This document shows positions 1 to 9,235 of a stretch of 64,000 nucleotides of DNA, one piece after another. A model generated the notes under the pieces. The model did not search any database. It was not told where the DNA came from and saw only the letters and a program-made list of their open reading frames with translations. The position numbers and the translations under genes are program-made. How positions within the stretch are numbered: the stretch's first letter is position 1; each line of letters opens with the position of its first letter. Source of the DNA: Flammulina velutipes (Eukaryota > Basidiomycota > Agaricomycetes > Agaricales > Physalacriaceae); the NCBI GenBank assembly GCA_011800155.1, contig CM022376.1, positions 2,480,001 through 2,544,000 of the forward strand. Direction: 5' to 3'.

Positions 1-2
1 AA

Positions 3-1151
3 TACAAGGAGGGAACGTGGAGCCGAGCAAGGTGGCGCCGTTACGTTGATTGGTCGGCTTGTTTTGGTAACCGTGGATCACCGAGGGCGTGGGCGTCCAT
101 TATGGGATTGGTGGTCTGGATTGCGATCTTCGTCGCAAATATCGCCTACCTCTGCTGCTACGTGGACGACTGCTACAGTGTCGGACTCGTTGGTGACATG
201 GCCCTCTACGAGCCCTACAATGTACTCATGCCGCGCGAACAAGTCTTACTCCTGCGAATCTGGGATTACCTCGGAATTCCGCACAAGGCAAAGAAGCAGG
301 TCTGGGGAACGACATTGACTATCATCGGGTTCCTTGTTGACCCTAACGCTTTCACGGCGACGTTACCAAAGGAGGGGAAAGATAAGCTCCTTGAGGAAGT
401 GCATATTTTCGTCACCTCGCCGTCCCGGAGAAGAACCCTTCGCGAGTTCCAGCAGCTCACAGGGTGGGTTAACTGGTCCCTGAACGTCTTCCCGCTGTTC
501 AAACCCGCTCTTTGCAATGTTTATGCCAAGGTGGCAGGAAAAACCGAGCCCAACATGCTGATTTTCATTAACAAGGCGATCGAGGAGGATCTTGCTTGGT
601 TTGCTCAACACGTCGAGACGTCCTCGGGAATGCTTTTCTTCGCCAACTTTGATTGGGACCCACGCATGGCAGCAGACCTGACCATCTTCTGTGATGCGTC
701 CCTGGAAGGTATGGGATTCTGGGTGCCGTCATTACGGAAGGGCTTCTACTCTCCCGTCGATCAGAGCTCTGTCATGTCCGAAATTATCTTCTACTGGGAG
801 GCAGTTTGCGTCCTCGCAGCTCTGGAGTGGTTCGAGACGTCGGGACATGCTGCCCATGGTACGCCTGAGAGACCTGCGCGCCTAACCATCATGACGGACA
901 ATACCAACACGGTCAACATCTTTGATTCCCTTCGGGTGCTTCCAGAGTACAATCCTATCCTGAAACGCTCCGTTGATGTCCGCGTGCGCTCGTGCACCGA
1001 CTTGCGCGTGCTTCATGTCCCTGGTTCACAGAACGACGTTGCTGATGCTCTATCTCGCAGCAACTGGGAGCGCTTGGGAGCGCTCGTTGGCGATATTGAC
1101 ATCTCCACTTTTCAGCCCCCGCGCGTGGTGCCTGGGGCTGCCAAAAAATGA
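3..1151 (+). CDS. Reverse transcriptase - RNase H polyprotein (3' part)
   Basis: The frame is open from the window edge. It contains FGNRGSPRAW and then the RT catalytic motif YVDDCYS (positions about 159-179), followed by an RNase H domain. The four acidic RNase H residues are visible: D in CDASLEG, E in FYWEAVCVLAALEW, D in MTDNTNT and D in VPGSQNDVADALSR. The protein copies element RNA into DNA and degrades the template. The ATG at 102 is internal to the RT domain, so it is not the true start; the real N-terminus lies upstream of the window. The stop codon overlaps the recombinase start (ATGA at 1148-1151), suggesting coupled expression. The RNase H is of the DIRS kind, with no protease or integrase attached. 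Confidence 0.85.
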   Translation, partial: YKEGTWSRARWRRYVDWSACFGNRGSPRAWASIMGLVVWIAIFVANIAYLCCYVDDCYSVGLVGDMALYEPYNVLMPREQVLLLRIWDYLGIPHKAKKQVWGTTLTIIGFLVDPNAFTATLPKEGKDKLLEEVHIFVTSPSRRRTLREFQQLTGWVNWSLNVFPLFKPALCNVYAKVAGKTEPNMLIFINKAIEEDLAWFAQHVETSSGMLFFANFDWDPRMAADLTIFCDASLEGMGFWVPSLRKGFYSPVDQSSVMSEIIFYWEAVCVLAALEWFETSGHAAHGTPERPARLTIMTDNTNTVNIFDSLRVLPEYNPILKRSVDVRVRSCTDLRVLHVPGSQNDVADALSRSNWERLGALVGDIDISTFQPPRVVPGAAKK

Positions 1152-2140
1152 GTACACAGGGGAGATCGACTAGGCAACCAACGAGGAGGGCCTGGTCGAG
1201 GGAGGAGTTGGTCCACCAGCGCAATGTGGCGCTCGGCTTGGCGACCGACATCTCAACAAATTCTGTCTACACTTCCCATCTTAACTCCTATACTGCTTTC
1301 TGCACTGCACACCATTTCGAACTCGCGCCAACAGCGGACACTCTCTCCTTCTTCGTTGTTTACATGTCCCATCACATCGAACCCCGGTCGGTGGGAAATT
1401 ATCTTTCCGGCATCTGCAATAAATTGGAGGTCTTCTACCCCGACGTTCGCGCGGCAAGGAACTCTCCGTTGGTTACCAAGACGTTGAAGGGGTGTAAACG
1501 TTTACGTTCGAAGCCCGTTCACCGCAAACTCCCTCTTTCTCGTGCTCACTTGGCTCGCGCTGAGGAAGACATTTCCCCCTCGTCCTCCCATGATGACTTT
1601 CTTTTCGTCTCGATGTTGGACAGCGGATTCGGCGGTCTGATGCGTCTGGGCGAGCTCACCATGCCCGACAACCCTACGCTGCGGGACTCGTCAAAATATA
1701 TTCGTCGCGCGAGCGTTTCCTGGGAGGTGGATGGGTACGGTTTCGTCCTCCCCTTTCACAAGGCAGACCGCACTTTCGAAGGAAATAGGATCATGATTAT
1801 TGACCGCCCGGCCTTCGCAGTACGTGCTCACTTCAAGAGATATCTAAAATCCAGAGACCGTCTCTTCCCAATACACCCTTTCCTTTGGGTCACCTCGTCT
1901 GGCAACGTCCCGACATGCCGCTGGTTTCTGACTCGCTTCCGAGCGCTCGAGCCAGACAGGTCGTTTGCAGGACAATCTTTGCGCGCCGGTGGCGCCACGG
2001 CTCTCGCGGAGGAAGGTACCCCACCAGAACTTATCCAAGCATCAGGTCGCTGGGCCTCTAGCACTTTCCAAATCTACGTCCGGAAAAATCCCATGGTCCT
2101 CAACGCCATGCTCACCGGACGACGCGCTGCCCGTGTGTGA
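1148..2140 (+). CDS. Tyrosine recombinase of the DIRS/Ngaro element
   Basis: This 330-residue protein has an N-terminal SAM-like core-binding region followed by a catalytic domain. Recognisable are an Arg in the LMRLGELT segment (first catalytic Arg region), QSLRAGGAT (the position of the H-x-x-R box, with Q replacing H), a GRWASSTF segment and the presumed nucleophile Tyr in FQIYVRKNP near the C-terminus. In DIRS-like elements this enzyme integrates circular cDNA through the split repeats and leaves no target duplication. The start ATG overlaps the upstream RT-RH stop by one base. The H-to-Q change occurs in the box where many family members have His, so activity is likely but not certain. 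A Crypton origin was considered, but the RT-RH partner argues for a retroelement. Confidence 0.85.
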   Translation: MSTQGRSTRQPTRRAWSREELVHQRNVALGLATDISTNSVYTSHLNSYTAFCTAHHFELAPTADTLSFFVVYMSHHIEPRSVGNYLSGICNKLEVFYPDVRAARNSPLVTKTLKGCKRLRSKPVHRKLPLSRAHLARAEEDISPSSSHDDFLFVSMLDSGFGGLMRLGELTMPDNPTLRDSSKYIRRASVSWEVDGYGFVLPFHKADRTFEGNRIMIIDRPAFAVRAHFKRYLKSRDRLFPIHPFLWVTSSGNVPTCRWFLTRFRALEPDRSFAGQSLRAGGATALAEEGTPPELIQASGRWASSTFQIYVRKNPMVLNAMLTGRRAARV

Positions 2141-2213
2141 TCCATCTTGTGGTCACTTTACTTCCCATCTCGCCTGCCTCTGCGACTTTCCCTTCCATTG
2201 TTCTAGCCTCTTA

Positions 2214-2320
2214 GCGACACACACACGTTCAATCGCACTCCGGCCCCCCGAGTTTGGCCTCTGGCGCGCTTCGGGGGGTTCTCTTTTGGCCTAAATAACG
2301 CGTGACTATGGAATTGGTCG
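2214..2320 (+). repeat. Split direct repeat copy 1 (B1) of the Ngaro-like element
   Basis: Begins GCGACACACACACGTTC and ends ATGGAATTGGTCG. It contains a GC-rich hairpin, CCCCCCGAG pairing with CTTCGGGGGG. It lies 73 bp after the recombinase stop. Confidence 0.75.
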
Positions 2321-2825
2321 CGTCGAAACCGAAGGTTTCTACTAGGCTAATTCCTAGAGGTCAGTGTTCTCTATCTATGCCGTCTTTCGCCATGAGGACT
2401 GACGAGGGCCTCTACCTAGGTCAGCGAGTCTTACTCGCACCTATGGTCTGAAAAGTGAGGCGCCTCTTCCGTGACTCCACACCTGGAGGCTACGGCCTCG
2501 AGCCGTCCTCGTTAGGTCCGAAGCAGGATTCACGGTCAGTGACGACGGCCCGCCGTCGTTACTGTCATGGCTAACATCGTTTATTTAGGATCGACGTTCT
2601 TGCTGCGCCACTTCGTTCGTCCGATCGTTCATATTTTTTCTCACGCCTGTTTATATATACGAAAGACTCACTCCTATTGCGAACCATCATTCACTTCTTG
2701 TCGCAATAGGTACATATCTTTTTATCCCTCCCTTGTCTACTCATTCACTTCTTTTCATGATAGCCACAGTTGATATTTTTGGTCTCCCACCTTCCCACCC
2801 TTTAGCTGTATTTTTACTGTACGTA
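2321..2825 (+). other. Spacer between the split repeats (A2-like)
   Basis: No convincing gene. The stretch contains several short inverted repeats, including GACGACGGCC/CGCCGTCGT at 2541-2559 and CTAGG...CCTAG at about 2342-2357. In Ngaro-type elements this position holds the A2 repeat; its partner A1 would be at the 5' end, outside the window. Confidence 0.5.
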
Positions 2826-2967
2826 GCGCGACACACACACGTTCAATCGCACTCCGAAGCGCGCCAGAGACACGTTCAATCGCACTCCGGCCCCCCGAGT
2901 TTGGCCTCTGGCGCGCTTCGGGGGGTTCTCTTTTGGCCTAAATAACGCGTGACTATGGAATTGGTCG
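2826..2967 (+). repeat. Split direct repeat copy 2 (B2) with an extra palindromic insert
   Basis: Matches copy 1 from GCGACACACACACG to ATGGAATTGGTCG, but the first 20 or so bases are duplicated and joined through AAGCGCGCCAGAG. This makes a 16-bp perfect inverted repeat, 2854-2869 against 2906-2921, around a roughly 36-nt loop. Confidence 0.75.
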
Positions 2968-2990
2968 TATTGAAAGGACTGATATACCTT

Positions 2991-3524
2991 CTAATAACGA
3001 AAGTAGTCACAATTCAATATAATCTTCTTCTTTACAACCCCCAACGGCGGTGGAATCCTTGATGGATGGGGCACGGAGAGTGGTTTGTATGCTCCATGTT
3101 TCACATCTTTATCATCTTCCCTCCCTTCAGCTGCCAGACGACGCTCTCGAATCTCAGACGCAAATATGACGAGCAGCTCCGCCATCTGCAGCTCGTTCTC
3201 CGCGCCTGGGAATATCATTCGAAAGCTCTTCTTCGGAAAGTCCAAAGGGAGTGTCTGTGCTAGATGTCTTATGTGGCGCTGAGCTGCGAGATGAGGAATG
3301 GGAGACTCCTCGATGTGGATTGTGGGAGGCGTTTGTACTGGGGGCTTGCGTTCGGGGTGACTGCGCCGTTGTTCATTGAAGTGTCGAGCGGGGATGTGCT
3401 TGCTTTTGTCATGGGTATTCGAACGTTTTTGGTAGCGATAGCCATAGGGGTCATCGTGTTGTGGGTACAGGTCTTTCACCTCAGCAAACGCGGAGGCGGG
3501 AGGTGCCTTGAAATTGTGGCTCAT
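2991..3524 (-). CDS. Hypothetical protein, possibly truncated by the adjacent element
   Basis: An open frame of 177 residues starts with ATG at 3524 and reads towards the DIRS element. It is basic and rich in Pro, His and Arg, with a possible amphipathic helix in the middle (FPGAENELQMAELLVIFASE). I recognise no domain. The frame ends only 24 bp from the right end of the retroelement, so the original 3' end of the gene may have been removed by that insertion. The opposite strand also has open frames here, so coding status is uncertain. Confidence 0.35.
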   Translation of the reverse strand: MSHNFKAPPASAFAEVKDLYPQHDDPYGYRYQKRSNTHDKSKHIPARHFNEQRRSHPERKPPVQTPPTIHIEESPIPHLAAQRHIRHLAQTLPLDFPKKSFRMIFPGAENELQMAELLVIFASEIRERRLAAEGREDDKDVKHGAYKPLSVPHPSRIPPPLGVVKKKIILNCDYFRY

Positions 3525-3857
3525 GTGGCTGAAATATTCAAGTTGGTTTGGTTGGTTGTGGTAGTGCGAAGTGAGAGGGGTTAGTATTCCGATCGGACGC
3601 GCTTCATCATTTCCCCCTTATTCCGATGGCAATTTGGACTTTGTTAGAGTATAATAGATGTCGATATCTTCAGATAGAAGAAATAACAGGTTGCTTTACC
3701 GGGGATACAAACGCGCGACGCGTCTGTTTGGCATTGCTTGGCAACCTTCTTGCTTCGTACCACCATGATGGCGAAACGACGACGACGAACGACGACAGCG
3801 AGCAATGAGCTGCTCAGCGTCGGTTTGTGCTCTGTCTGTCTTCTATGCTGGCCAGTC
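3525..3857. other. Intergenic, holds a dispersed repeat copy
   Basis: No gene seen. It contains repeat family R copy 1 (3711-3825) and the left target-site duplication CAGTC (3853-3857) of the LTR element. Confidence 0.5.
3711..3825 (+). repeat. Dispersed repeat family R, copy 1
   Basis: Contains GCGACGCGTCTGTTTGG, then TTGCTTGG, CTTGCTT, ACCACCATGATGGC and a run of CGACGACGA. The same ordered blocks recur near 20621, 45751, 50191, 56585 (reverse) and 61199 (reverse). Confidence 0.6.
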
Positions 3858-4145
3858 TGTAACGATGCAGTTACGGAACGGCGCCACAACGGCATAGCCG
3901 ATGATCCGTTCATCGGCATGGACACAATTACTATCGATACACGGAGATGCACAGGATTGAAGCAGTACTATACTACGAAGGACAGTATTTAAGGACAAGT
4001 ACATACTGTGTATCTAGTAGGACCCACTCAAATCGCAACACATCCTAGTCATTTGAGTCCCTCTGAGTCCTCGCTGGTCGAGCACTCATCAATAAAACCT
4101 TCTATTTCCGTGTGGGAACTACGGTAACTCTACCCGAACCTCACA
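3858..4145 (+). repeat. 5' LTR
   Basis: 288 bp, TGTAACGATG...CCTCACA. It contains a TATTTAAGG box-like stretch near 3985, a candidate core promoter, and an AATAAA polyadenylation-like signal near 4090. Confidence 0.92.
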
Positions 4146-4280
4146 TATTTTGACTTTAGTTTAAAAACTTCGATTTCGACACTTTGACGGCACTATCCTG
4201 GTCTGATCAACCCGGATACCCTCGAAACCACTCTTTGCTTTACTTTTGCAACATACTCCGCTTTCTTTGAATTCGACGAA

Positions 4281-7200
4281 ATGGTTTACCAATCTCGCGC
4301 TCGTACACGTGCACATACGCGTGCTTATTATGCAACCACCCGACCCCGAAGGAGCCAAGGTGCGTCCTTTACTCTTCCGTTTACTGCTCACGGTGTCTTC
4401 CAGAGCCCAACGTCCATGTTTGATGTGACGCCACCTTCTGTGAATGGACAATGTGTGACACCCTCCGTGGGCAGCCCATGTTATGTTGATGTGAACCCCG
4501 TTAACACGGGCAGCCCATCTTCTCTTGATGTGAACCCTGTTAATACGGGCAGCCCATCTTTGCCTGATGTGAAACCCTTTACGGGCGGTCCATCAGTTTC
4601 CGATGTTGACGTAGTCACATCGTGTATTGAAGAGTTGACCGACTGTCATTGGCAGTTCGGCTCTCTTATTTCCTCTGAGAAATCAGAGAAGGATCGTAGT
4701 TTCCAGCCTATGGCTGGGGAGACGTATCGTCGCGATGTTGATCCGGTTTTGCCGATCAAGTCGTTGAGGTGTGATGAAGACGGGGCTCGTTTGCAGTCCG
4801 TCCGCACCGTGGATGCGCATGAGAACGAGTCTAAACGGACCGTTGCTCTTACCCCGTCGAGGGGTATGCGTCATCGTTTGGACCCTGGCTATGATCGGCC
4901 GGTCAAGCAGGGACCCACAAGTCCTCGAGATGACAATCTCAAAGAGGAATGTATATCTACAAACCGTAGAGCTACAGTCAGTAAGACTAGTAGCAACAGT
5001 ATTGATTATAGTAAATCTAATACATATCTCTTCGCTGCACGCAATGGCCCAACGCGTGAGCACGCAGATTTGATGTGGCGTCGACATTCAGCCGGCATAC
5101 AGAATAGCGAGCCACATGTCAGCAGGGTCCAACGGACTAAGTCTGGCCTAGTCCCTGATACAGGGAACAATCCTCCAACTCCGCGCAGGAGTAATGGTAC
5201 CTTGAAAGTGGAGGATAGATATCATCCGGAAACAGAACCTGTATTCCTGCGATGCATGTCAGTAACGTTTGGGAACGAAGCCAATGTAATAAAAGCTGAA
5301 ACCCCTTGCAATGACCTACCTTTGGGCGAGTATTCTTCCATTGGAGCTTACTTGGACTCTGAAAAGGACTCCAAACGATCCAAACGGCAGAAGAAACGAT
5401 CCAAGGAGATCACTAGGCGAAAGCATCAGAAAGCCAAAGCAAAGGCTAAGGCAAATAAGGTTGCATCACGCAGGTCGAAGCATGATAGCTCGAGTAACTC
5501 CGGATCGACAGGATCATCTGATTTGGAATCAGTTGACTCTAGTGCAGAGAGTGAATCTAGTTCAGATTCATCATCTTATGAAGATAGATACAGAAAGAAG
5601 AAGGCTTCGGACAAGAAGCAGCATTCCTACAAGTATAGATTGAAACCTGAACCGCCAGAACCTTATGGCGGCAGTGCTAATCTTCGAGAATTTCAAACTT
5701 TCTGTGAAGATAGCATGGACTATGTCCGGGAAGGGAATGTCCGAAAGAATATCCGAGTGAAGAAAATCTCACGTTTCCTTACGGGCAATGCGAAGGCTTG
5801 GTATATCAGTACGGTTGCTGATGATGTTAGAAGCTGGCGCCCTCGCGAGTTCTTTGTGGAACTATATAACTATAGCTTTCCTACAACATTCCGAATGTCC
5901 CAGCACATTGCGCTGGGAAAGACCACACAAGGGAATCGAACCGTGAGGGAGTATATCCTTCATTTGAACGAGTTGTTCAATACCACTGGTGTTACTCGCA
6001 AGCGTGAGAAAGTGTTAAAACTTTGGGAAAGTTTGAATCCAGAGATACAAGCGGGCCTTTACCGCGCAGACCTGAATCCTGAGACCGTTTCTTATGATCG
6101 ATTGGTGATCACCGCTGAACGAGTGGAGATGATCCAAGCAATCGAAGCAAATGCGCGGCGAAAGTGCAAGGGTGACTTAGATTCAACGGACACTAGGTCT
6201 GAGACAGGAAACACGGTTGATTCACCTTACGATGATGTTGACACTGACAATAGTTCGTCTGATTCTGACTTCGAGCCCGATGAGAATGAAACAGGCTCCG
6301 AGTCGGACTTCATGATGGACAATGAAGAGAGCACTAGTGCGGAGTCAGATTCCGAATTGGAGAGCTCTCCGGAGCTGGAATCATCTGATATTGAAGAGCT
6401 AGCGCTCCGTGCTAGAAACAGAGAGCTTACTTGGGAGGAACACACTGAATACCTCCGGAAAGGCTTGTGTTTTGGCTGCAGCCAGCAAGGCCATTTGCGT
6501 CGCAATTGTCCAGTTGAGACAGCCGAAGACAGTGAAGATTCTGAGCAGTATACGAGCTCATCTTCGGATACTCACTTGCAAATGGCAAATATTGACATGA
6601 CTGCTGATTCAGATAACGATGCATGGGATGCCGGATTCTCAGATGGTATCTGGGCAGGGTCAATCCAATTTGCATTGAAGGATGACTTCTTTGATAAACA
6701 AGCGACACACAAAAAGGTTGTTTATGATGGGCGACGAACCATTCAACATTCTGCTGGCAGATTCCCACGCCCTCAAAACACCGCACATCGTGTCCCGCTG
6801 AATGGGGAACCTAGTTATGAGTTGAAACGACTTAGAACACCTTCTGGGTGTTCCAGAAAATACCAAACTCAGCAGGAAAATAACATGGTACTCACCGAGC
6901 TGGACATCTTGAAAACGGCCCCGCGGGCCGGAGAAATCCAGTTAGAATTCGTGCCACATGGTACGGGCGACCTAATGGCGCGAATGGAGGGCGGGAAGGA
7001 ATGTGGTAATCATGACTACTTCAATCCCAAACTCGCGAAAAGAAAGAACGACCAGAAATGGAAAGAGCTAGACGGAACAAACATGAATCCCGGAACGAAG
7101 AACGGAACAGAGAGGATTGAAAATGTTAGCGCACTGATTGGAATCAATTACGGAGGGCGCGTCTATGAGCATTATGACGCGCACAAGTCTTCAAAATTGA

Positions 7201-7706
7201 TGGATCATGTAGGGAGTCGGTCGAGTCTCCCGGGGATTAAACAGAGAGATACGCCACACTCTGTAAATCCCCACTCATCAACCATCCAACAACCCTCAAG
7301 CCGCGCCAACATCCATCCAATCCAGCAGCCCATTGCATCCTCAGGTTCCTCACCCCCTACGCGCTCCACCACCAAACCTATCCCACCTATCCTCAACGCC
7401 GACGTTCACTTACAATCAGCCGATCAGCTTCATATCATCCCACGCAGCATCCAACGAACGAAGCTCCAGCCGCGCGTCAACATCAAGAATGACTGGCTTA
7501 ACGATCAACGGCAACGCTATCAAGAAGACGGAACGGGAGAGGAGAACATACCAGAGAAGAGAATCTCACGTTGGAGGTCGAGCGGCGGGGACACACATCA
7601 TTCGGCCATTGAATGGCAGCGGGCCGAGGAGAACAAAAGAGAACATGCCGTAGAGGAGCCGTCCCAGTTTGAAGAACTTCTGCGAAGCTCTGAAGGGCGT
7701 ATGTAA
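4281..7706 (+). CDS. Gag polyprotein (capsid and CCHC zinc knuckle) of the LTR element
   Basis: This 1141-residue protein begins with ATG at 4281. The N-terminus has short tandem repeats built on the word TGSPSSLDVNPVN. Around residues 360-440 there is a Lys/Arg-rich then Ser/Asp/Glu-rich low-complexity tract. A retrotransposon Gag (capsid) region follows (about 450-620; LREFQTFCEDSMDYVREG, RFLTGNAKAWY, FRMSQHIALGKTTQGNRTV). A second acidic tract and a zinc knuckle come next, CFGCSQQGHLRRNC (C-x2-C-x4-H-x4-C, residues about 730-743). The C-terminus is Pro/Ser-rich and disordered-looking. The protein would package element RNA. The stop codon TAA lies at 7704-7706, inside the first five bases of the 3' LTR, so the LTR supplies the terminator. 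No pol frame follows. Confidence 0.88.
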   Translation: MVYQSRARTRAHTRAYYATTRPRRSQGASFTLPFTAHGVFQSPTSMFDVTPPSVNGQCVTPSVGSPCYVDVNPVNTGSPSSLDVNPVNTGSPSLPDVKPFTGGPSVSDVDVVTSCIEELTDCHWQFGSLISSEKSEKDRSFQPMAGETYRRDVDPVLPIKSLRCDEDGARLQSVRTVDAHENESKRTVALTPSRGMRHRLDPGYDRPVKQGPTSPRDDNLKEECISTNRRATVSKTSSNSIDYSKSNTYLFAARNGPTREHADLMWRRHSAGIQNSEPHVSRVQRTKSGLVPDTGNNPPTPRRSNGTLKVEDRYHPETEPVFLRCMSVTFGNEANVIKAETPCNDLPLGEYSSIGAYLDSEKDSKRSKRQKKRSKEITRRKHQKAKAKAKANKVASRRSKHDSSSNSGSTGSSDLESVDSSAESESSSDSSSYEDRYRKKKASDKKQHSYKYRLKPEPPEPYGGSANLREFQTFCEDSMDYVREGNVRKNIRVKKISRFLTGNAKAWYISTVADDVRSWRPREFFVELYNYSFPTTFRMSQHIALGKTTQGNRTVREYILHLNELFNTTGVTRKREKVLKLWESLNPEIQAGLYRADLNPETVSYDRLVITAERVEMIQAIEANARRKCKGDLDSTDTRSETGNTVDSPYDDVDTDNSSSDSDFEPDENETGSESDFMMDNEESTSAESDSELESSPELESSDIEELALRARNRELTWEEHTEYLRKGLCFGCSQQGHLRRNCPVETAEDSEDSEQYTSSSSDTHLQMANIDMTADSDNDAWDAGFSDGIWAGSIQFALKDDFFDKQATHKKVVYDGRRTIQHSAGRFPRPQNTAHRVPLNGEPSYELKRLRTPSGCSRKYQTQQENNMVLTELDILKTAPRAGEIQLEFVPHGTGDLMARMEGGKECGNHDYFNPKLAKRKNDQKWKELDGTNMNPGTKNGTERIENVSALIGINYGGRVYEHYDAHKSSKLMDHVGSRSSLPGIKQRDTPHSVNPHSSTIQQPSSRANIHPIQQPIASSGSSPPTRSTTKPIPPILNADVHLQSADQLHIIPRSIQRTKLQPRVNIKNDWLNDQRQRYQEDGTGEENIPEKRISRWRSSGGDTHHSAIEWQRAEENKREHAVEEPSQFEELLRSSEGRM
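4469..4609 (+). repeat. Tandem 39-bp repeats in the Gag N-terminal coding region
   Basis: The word GGGCAGCCCAT (or a close variant) starts units at 4469, 4508, 4547 and 4583, with spacing 39, 39 and 36 bp. All spacings are multiples of three, so the reading frame is kept. Confidence 0.8.
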
Positions 7707-7989
7707 CGATGCAGTTACGGAACGGCGCCACAACGGCATAGCCGATGATCCGTTCATCGGCATGGACACAATTACTATCGATACACGGAGATGCACAGGA
7801 TTGAAGCAGTACTATACTACGAAGGACAGTATTTAAGGACAAGTACATACTGTGTATCTAGTAGGACCCACTCAAATCGCAACACATCCTAGTCATTTGA
7901 GTCCCTCTGAGTCCTCGCTGGTCGAGCACTCATCAATAAAACCTTCTATTTCCGTGTGGGAACTACGGTAACTCTACCCGAACCTCACA
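7702..7989 (+). repeat. 3' LTR
   Basis: 288 bp, matching the 5' LTR by eye over its whole length. It is followed by the target duplication CAGTC (7990-7994). The preceding bases include a short purine run (GAAGGG) that may serve as the polypurine tract. Confidence 0.92.
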
Positions 7990-7994
7990 CAGTC

Positions 7995-9172
7995 ACTCAC
8001 TTGAATGTCAGTGTCATTCCCTGCGGTACCGGGCCCAGGTGGAAGAAGAGACGCGTACACTCTCTATGCGTCGTTGGACGTGCGTTGAACGAAACGTGAG
8101 GGATACCCTCCCCGGACGTCCTCCCTACTGCTTTGCGGAAATTGACAAGGCATGACTGTCGATAGATGGTGATCCAACCACAGTGCGTTTTTCTGCTGTA
8201 TCTCTGCCGTGCTGCAAGTCGACAACCTCGTCCCAATAGGCGCCCGTTTGGACTCAGGTTTTGTCGAAAGACTAAGGGTTGAGCAGCCTGGTGCGTGCTC
8301 TTTCGTCTTTTCGCGTCAATGCTGATCTTAACTGTCCAACGTAGCCGATGTCGAAACATAGGATTCCGTGCCATTCCCAAACGTGTCGCAGGCATCGTTC
8401 GCACCGTCAACAAAGACCAGCATGTCCAATGTTCATTCCGTAGAGATCACAACTACAACCGCGACCACGGCCACGGCCACATGAGCCATGAAAGATATGC
8501 TGTCCATATCAACATCTCCGGAGAGGACAGACGGAGTTCGTCAATAGCATTCCGATTACGCCGTCGTTGCCCACTTCCAGCACGACTTTCGCGCCTGTCC
8601 AACACCCATGGAAGCACGTCCCGCTCCCTCTCTCATTCATCCTACTCTATCCGCGTCACTCCCATCGGGCATCGTCATGTTTGCCCTTACGCTCCCGCAC
8701 CCGGTATCTAGTACCATCCTCGTTTTCATTCAACCACGTACTAGGACTTCTACCAACCCCACCATGACCCGATTTTGGAGTGGGCGCTCGTGCGGGTAGT
8801 TTCTACTCAGGCAAGAGATTCGAGTCGGAGCGGGACAGCATGTGGCTGCAGAGAGGGAGTGATGATGCCTCCTACTAACTTACGAGCTGTGGTCGATGGA
8901 GGAGCTCACCACCTGACGAGGTCAACGGTGATAGTTTCCGAACGATATCATTGATACAGTAGAATACATTTATCGATCCTTCTTCATCTATTTGGACACT
9001 TGTCTCCTCTTTCTATGTTATATCTTGTCGCTTCATTGCATACGAGTATGCCCAACGTCTGAAATTAGTGATGCAAGTTGGTACGGAGGTTAATATACGG
9101 AGCTTGGCCCGTCCAGGGGCATACCCCAATCGGCAGTTGTTTCTGTTCTATCACGTCGAATCCTACGAGCAG
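7995..9172. other. Intergenic, no supported gene
   Basis: Only short overlapping frames on both strands, none with recognisable motifs. The right end is a likely leader of the next F-box gene: a GTGAGT donor at 9173 and a CCCAG acceptor near 9228 suggest a 5'UTR intron. Confidence 0.4.
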
Positions 9173-9235
9173 GTGAGTACTACTCTCACACTCATATTCC
9201 TGATGCTAAAGAGTTTTCTATGTCCCAGAATCGAT

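Larger units (their letters stand above)
1..2967 (+). mobile_element. DIRS/Ngaro-like tyrosine-recombinase retrotransposon, 5' part cut by window edge
   Basis: A reverse transcriptase/RNase H frame is followed, with an ATGA overlap, by a tyrosine recombinase frame, and then by two copies of a roughly 107-bp sequence separated by about 500 bp. This order (RT-RH, recombinase, then B1-A2-B2 repeats) is the known layout of the split-direct-repeat class (Ngaro/PAT group) of tyrosine-recombinase retrotransposons. No integrase of DDE type and no LTR are seen. The left part (gag, A1 repeat and the N-terminal RT) lies outside the window. Both frames are open, so the copy may be intact. The right end is placed where the second repeat copy stops matching the first. 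Confidence 0.82.
3858..7989 (+). mobile_element. Gag-only LTR retrotransposon, complete, with target-site duplication
   Basis: Two 288-bp LTRs (3858-4145 and 7702-7989) start TGTAACG and end CTCACA, giving the canonical TG...CA termini. By eye they are identical along their length. The element is flanked by the 5-bp direct repeat CAGTC (3853-3857 and 7990-7994), a clear target duplication. The 3.5-kb interior holds one long frame with capsid-like and zinc-knuckle regions and no protease, reverse transcriptase, RNase H or integrase. No standard tRNA-complementary primer site (TGG start) is obvious after the 5' LTR; the sequence there begins TATTTTGACTTTAG. It is therefore best read as a recently inserted non-autonomous element that keeps its own Gag. 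Confidence 0.9.

Noticed and set aside
1148..2140. Crypton-type DNA transposon
   Set aside because: The recombinase is directly coupled to an RT-RNase H frame and followed by split repeats, which Cryptons lack.
4281..7706. Gag of the DIRS-like element
   Set aside because: It lies inside its own pair of identical LTRs with a target duplication, so it belongs to a separate insertion.
7997..8413. 138-codon minus-strand frame
   Set aside because: No motif, no plausible splice context, and the opposite strand is open for a similar length.
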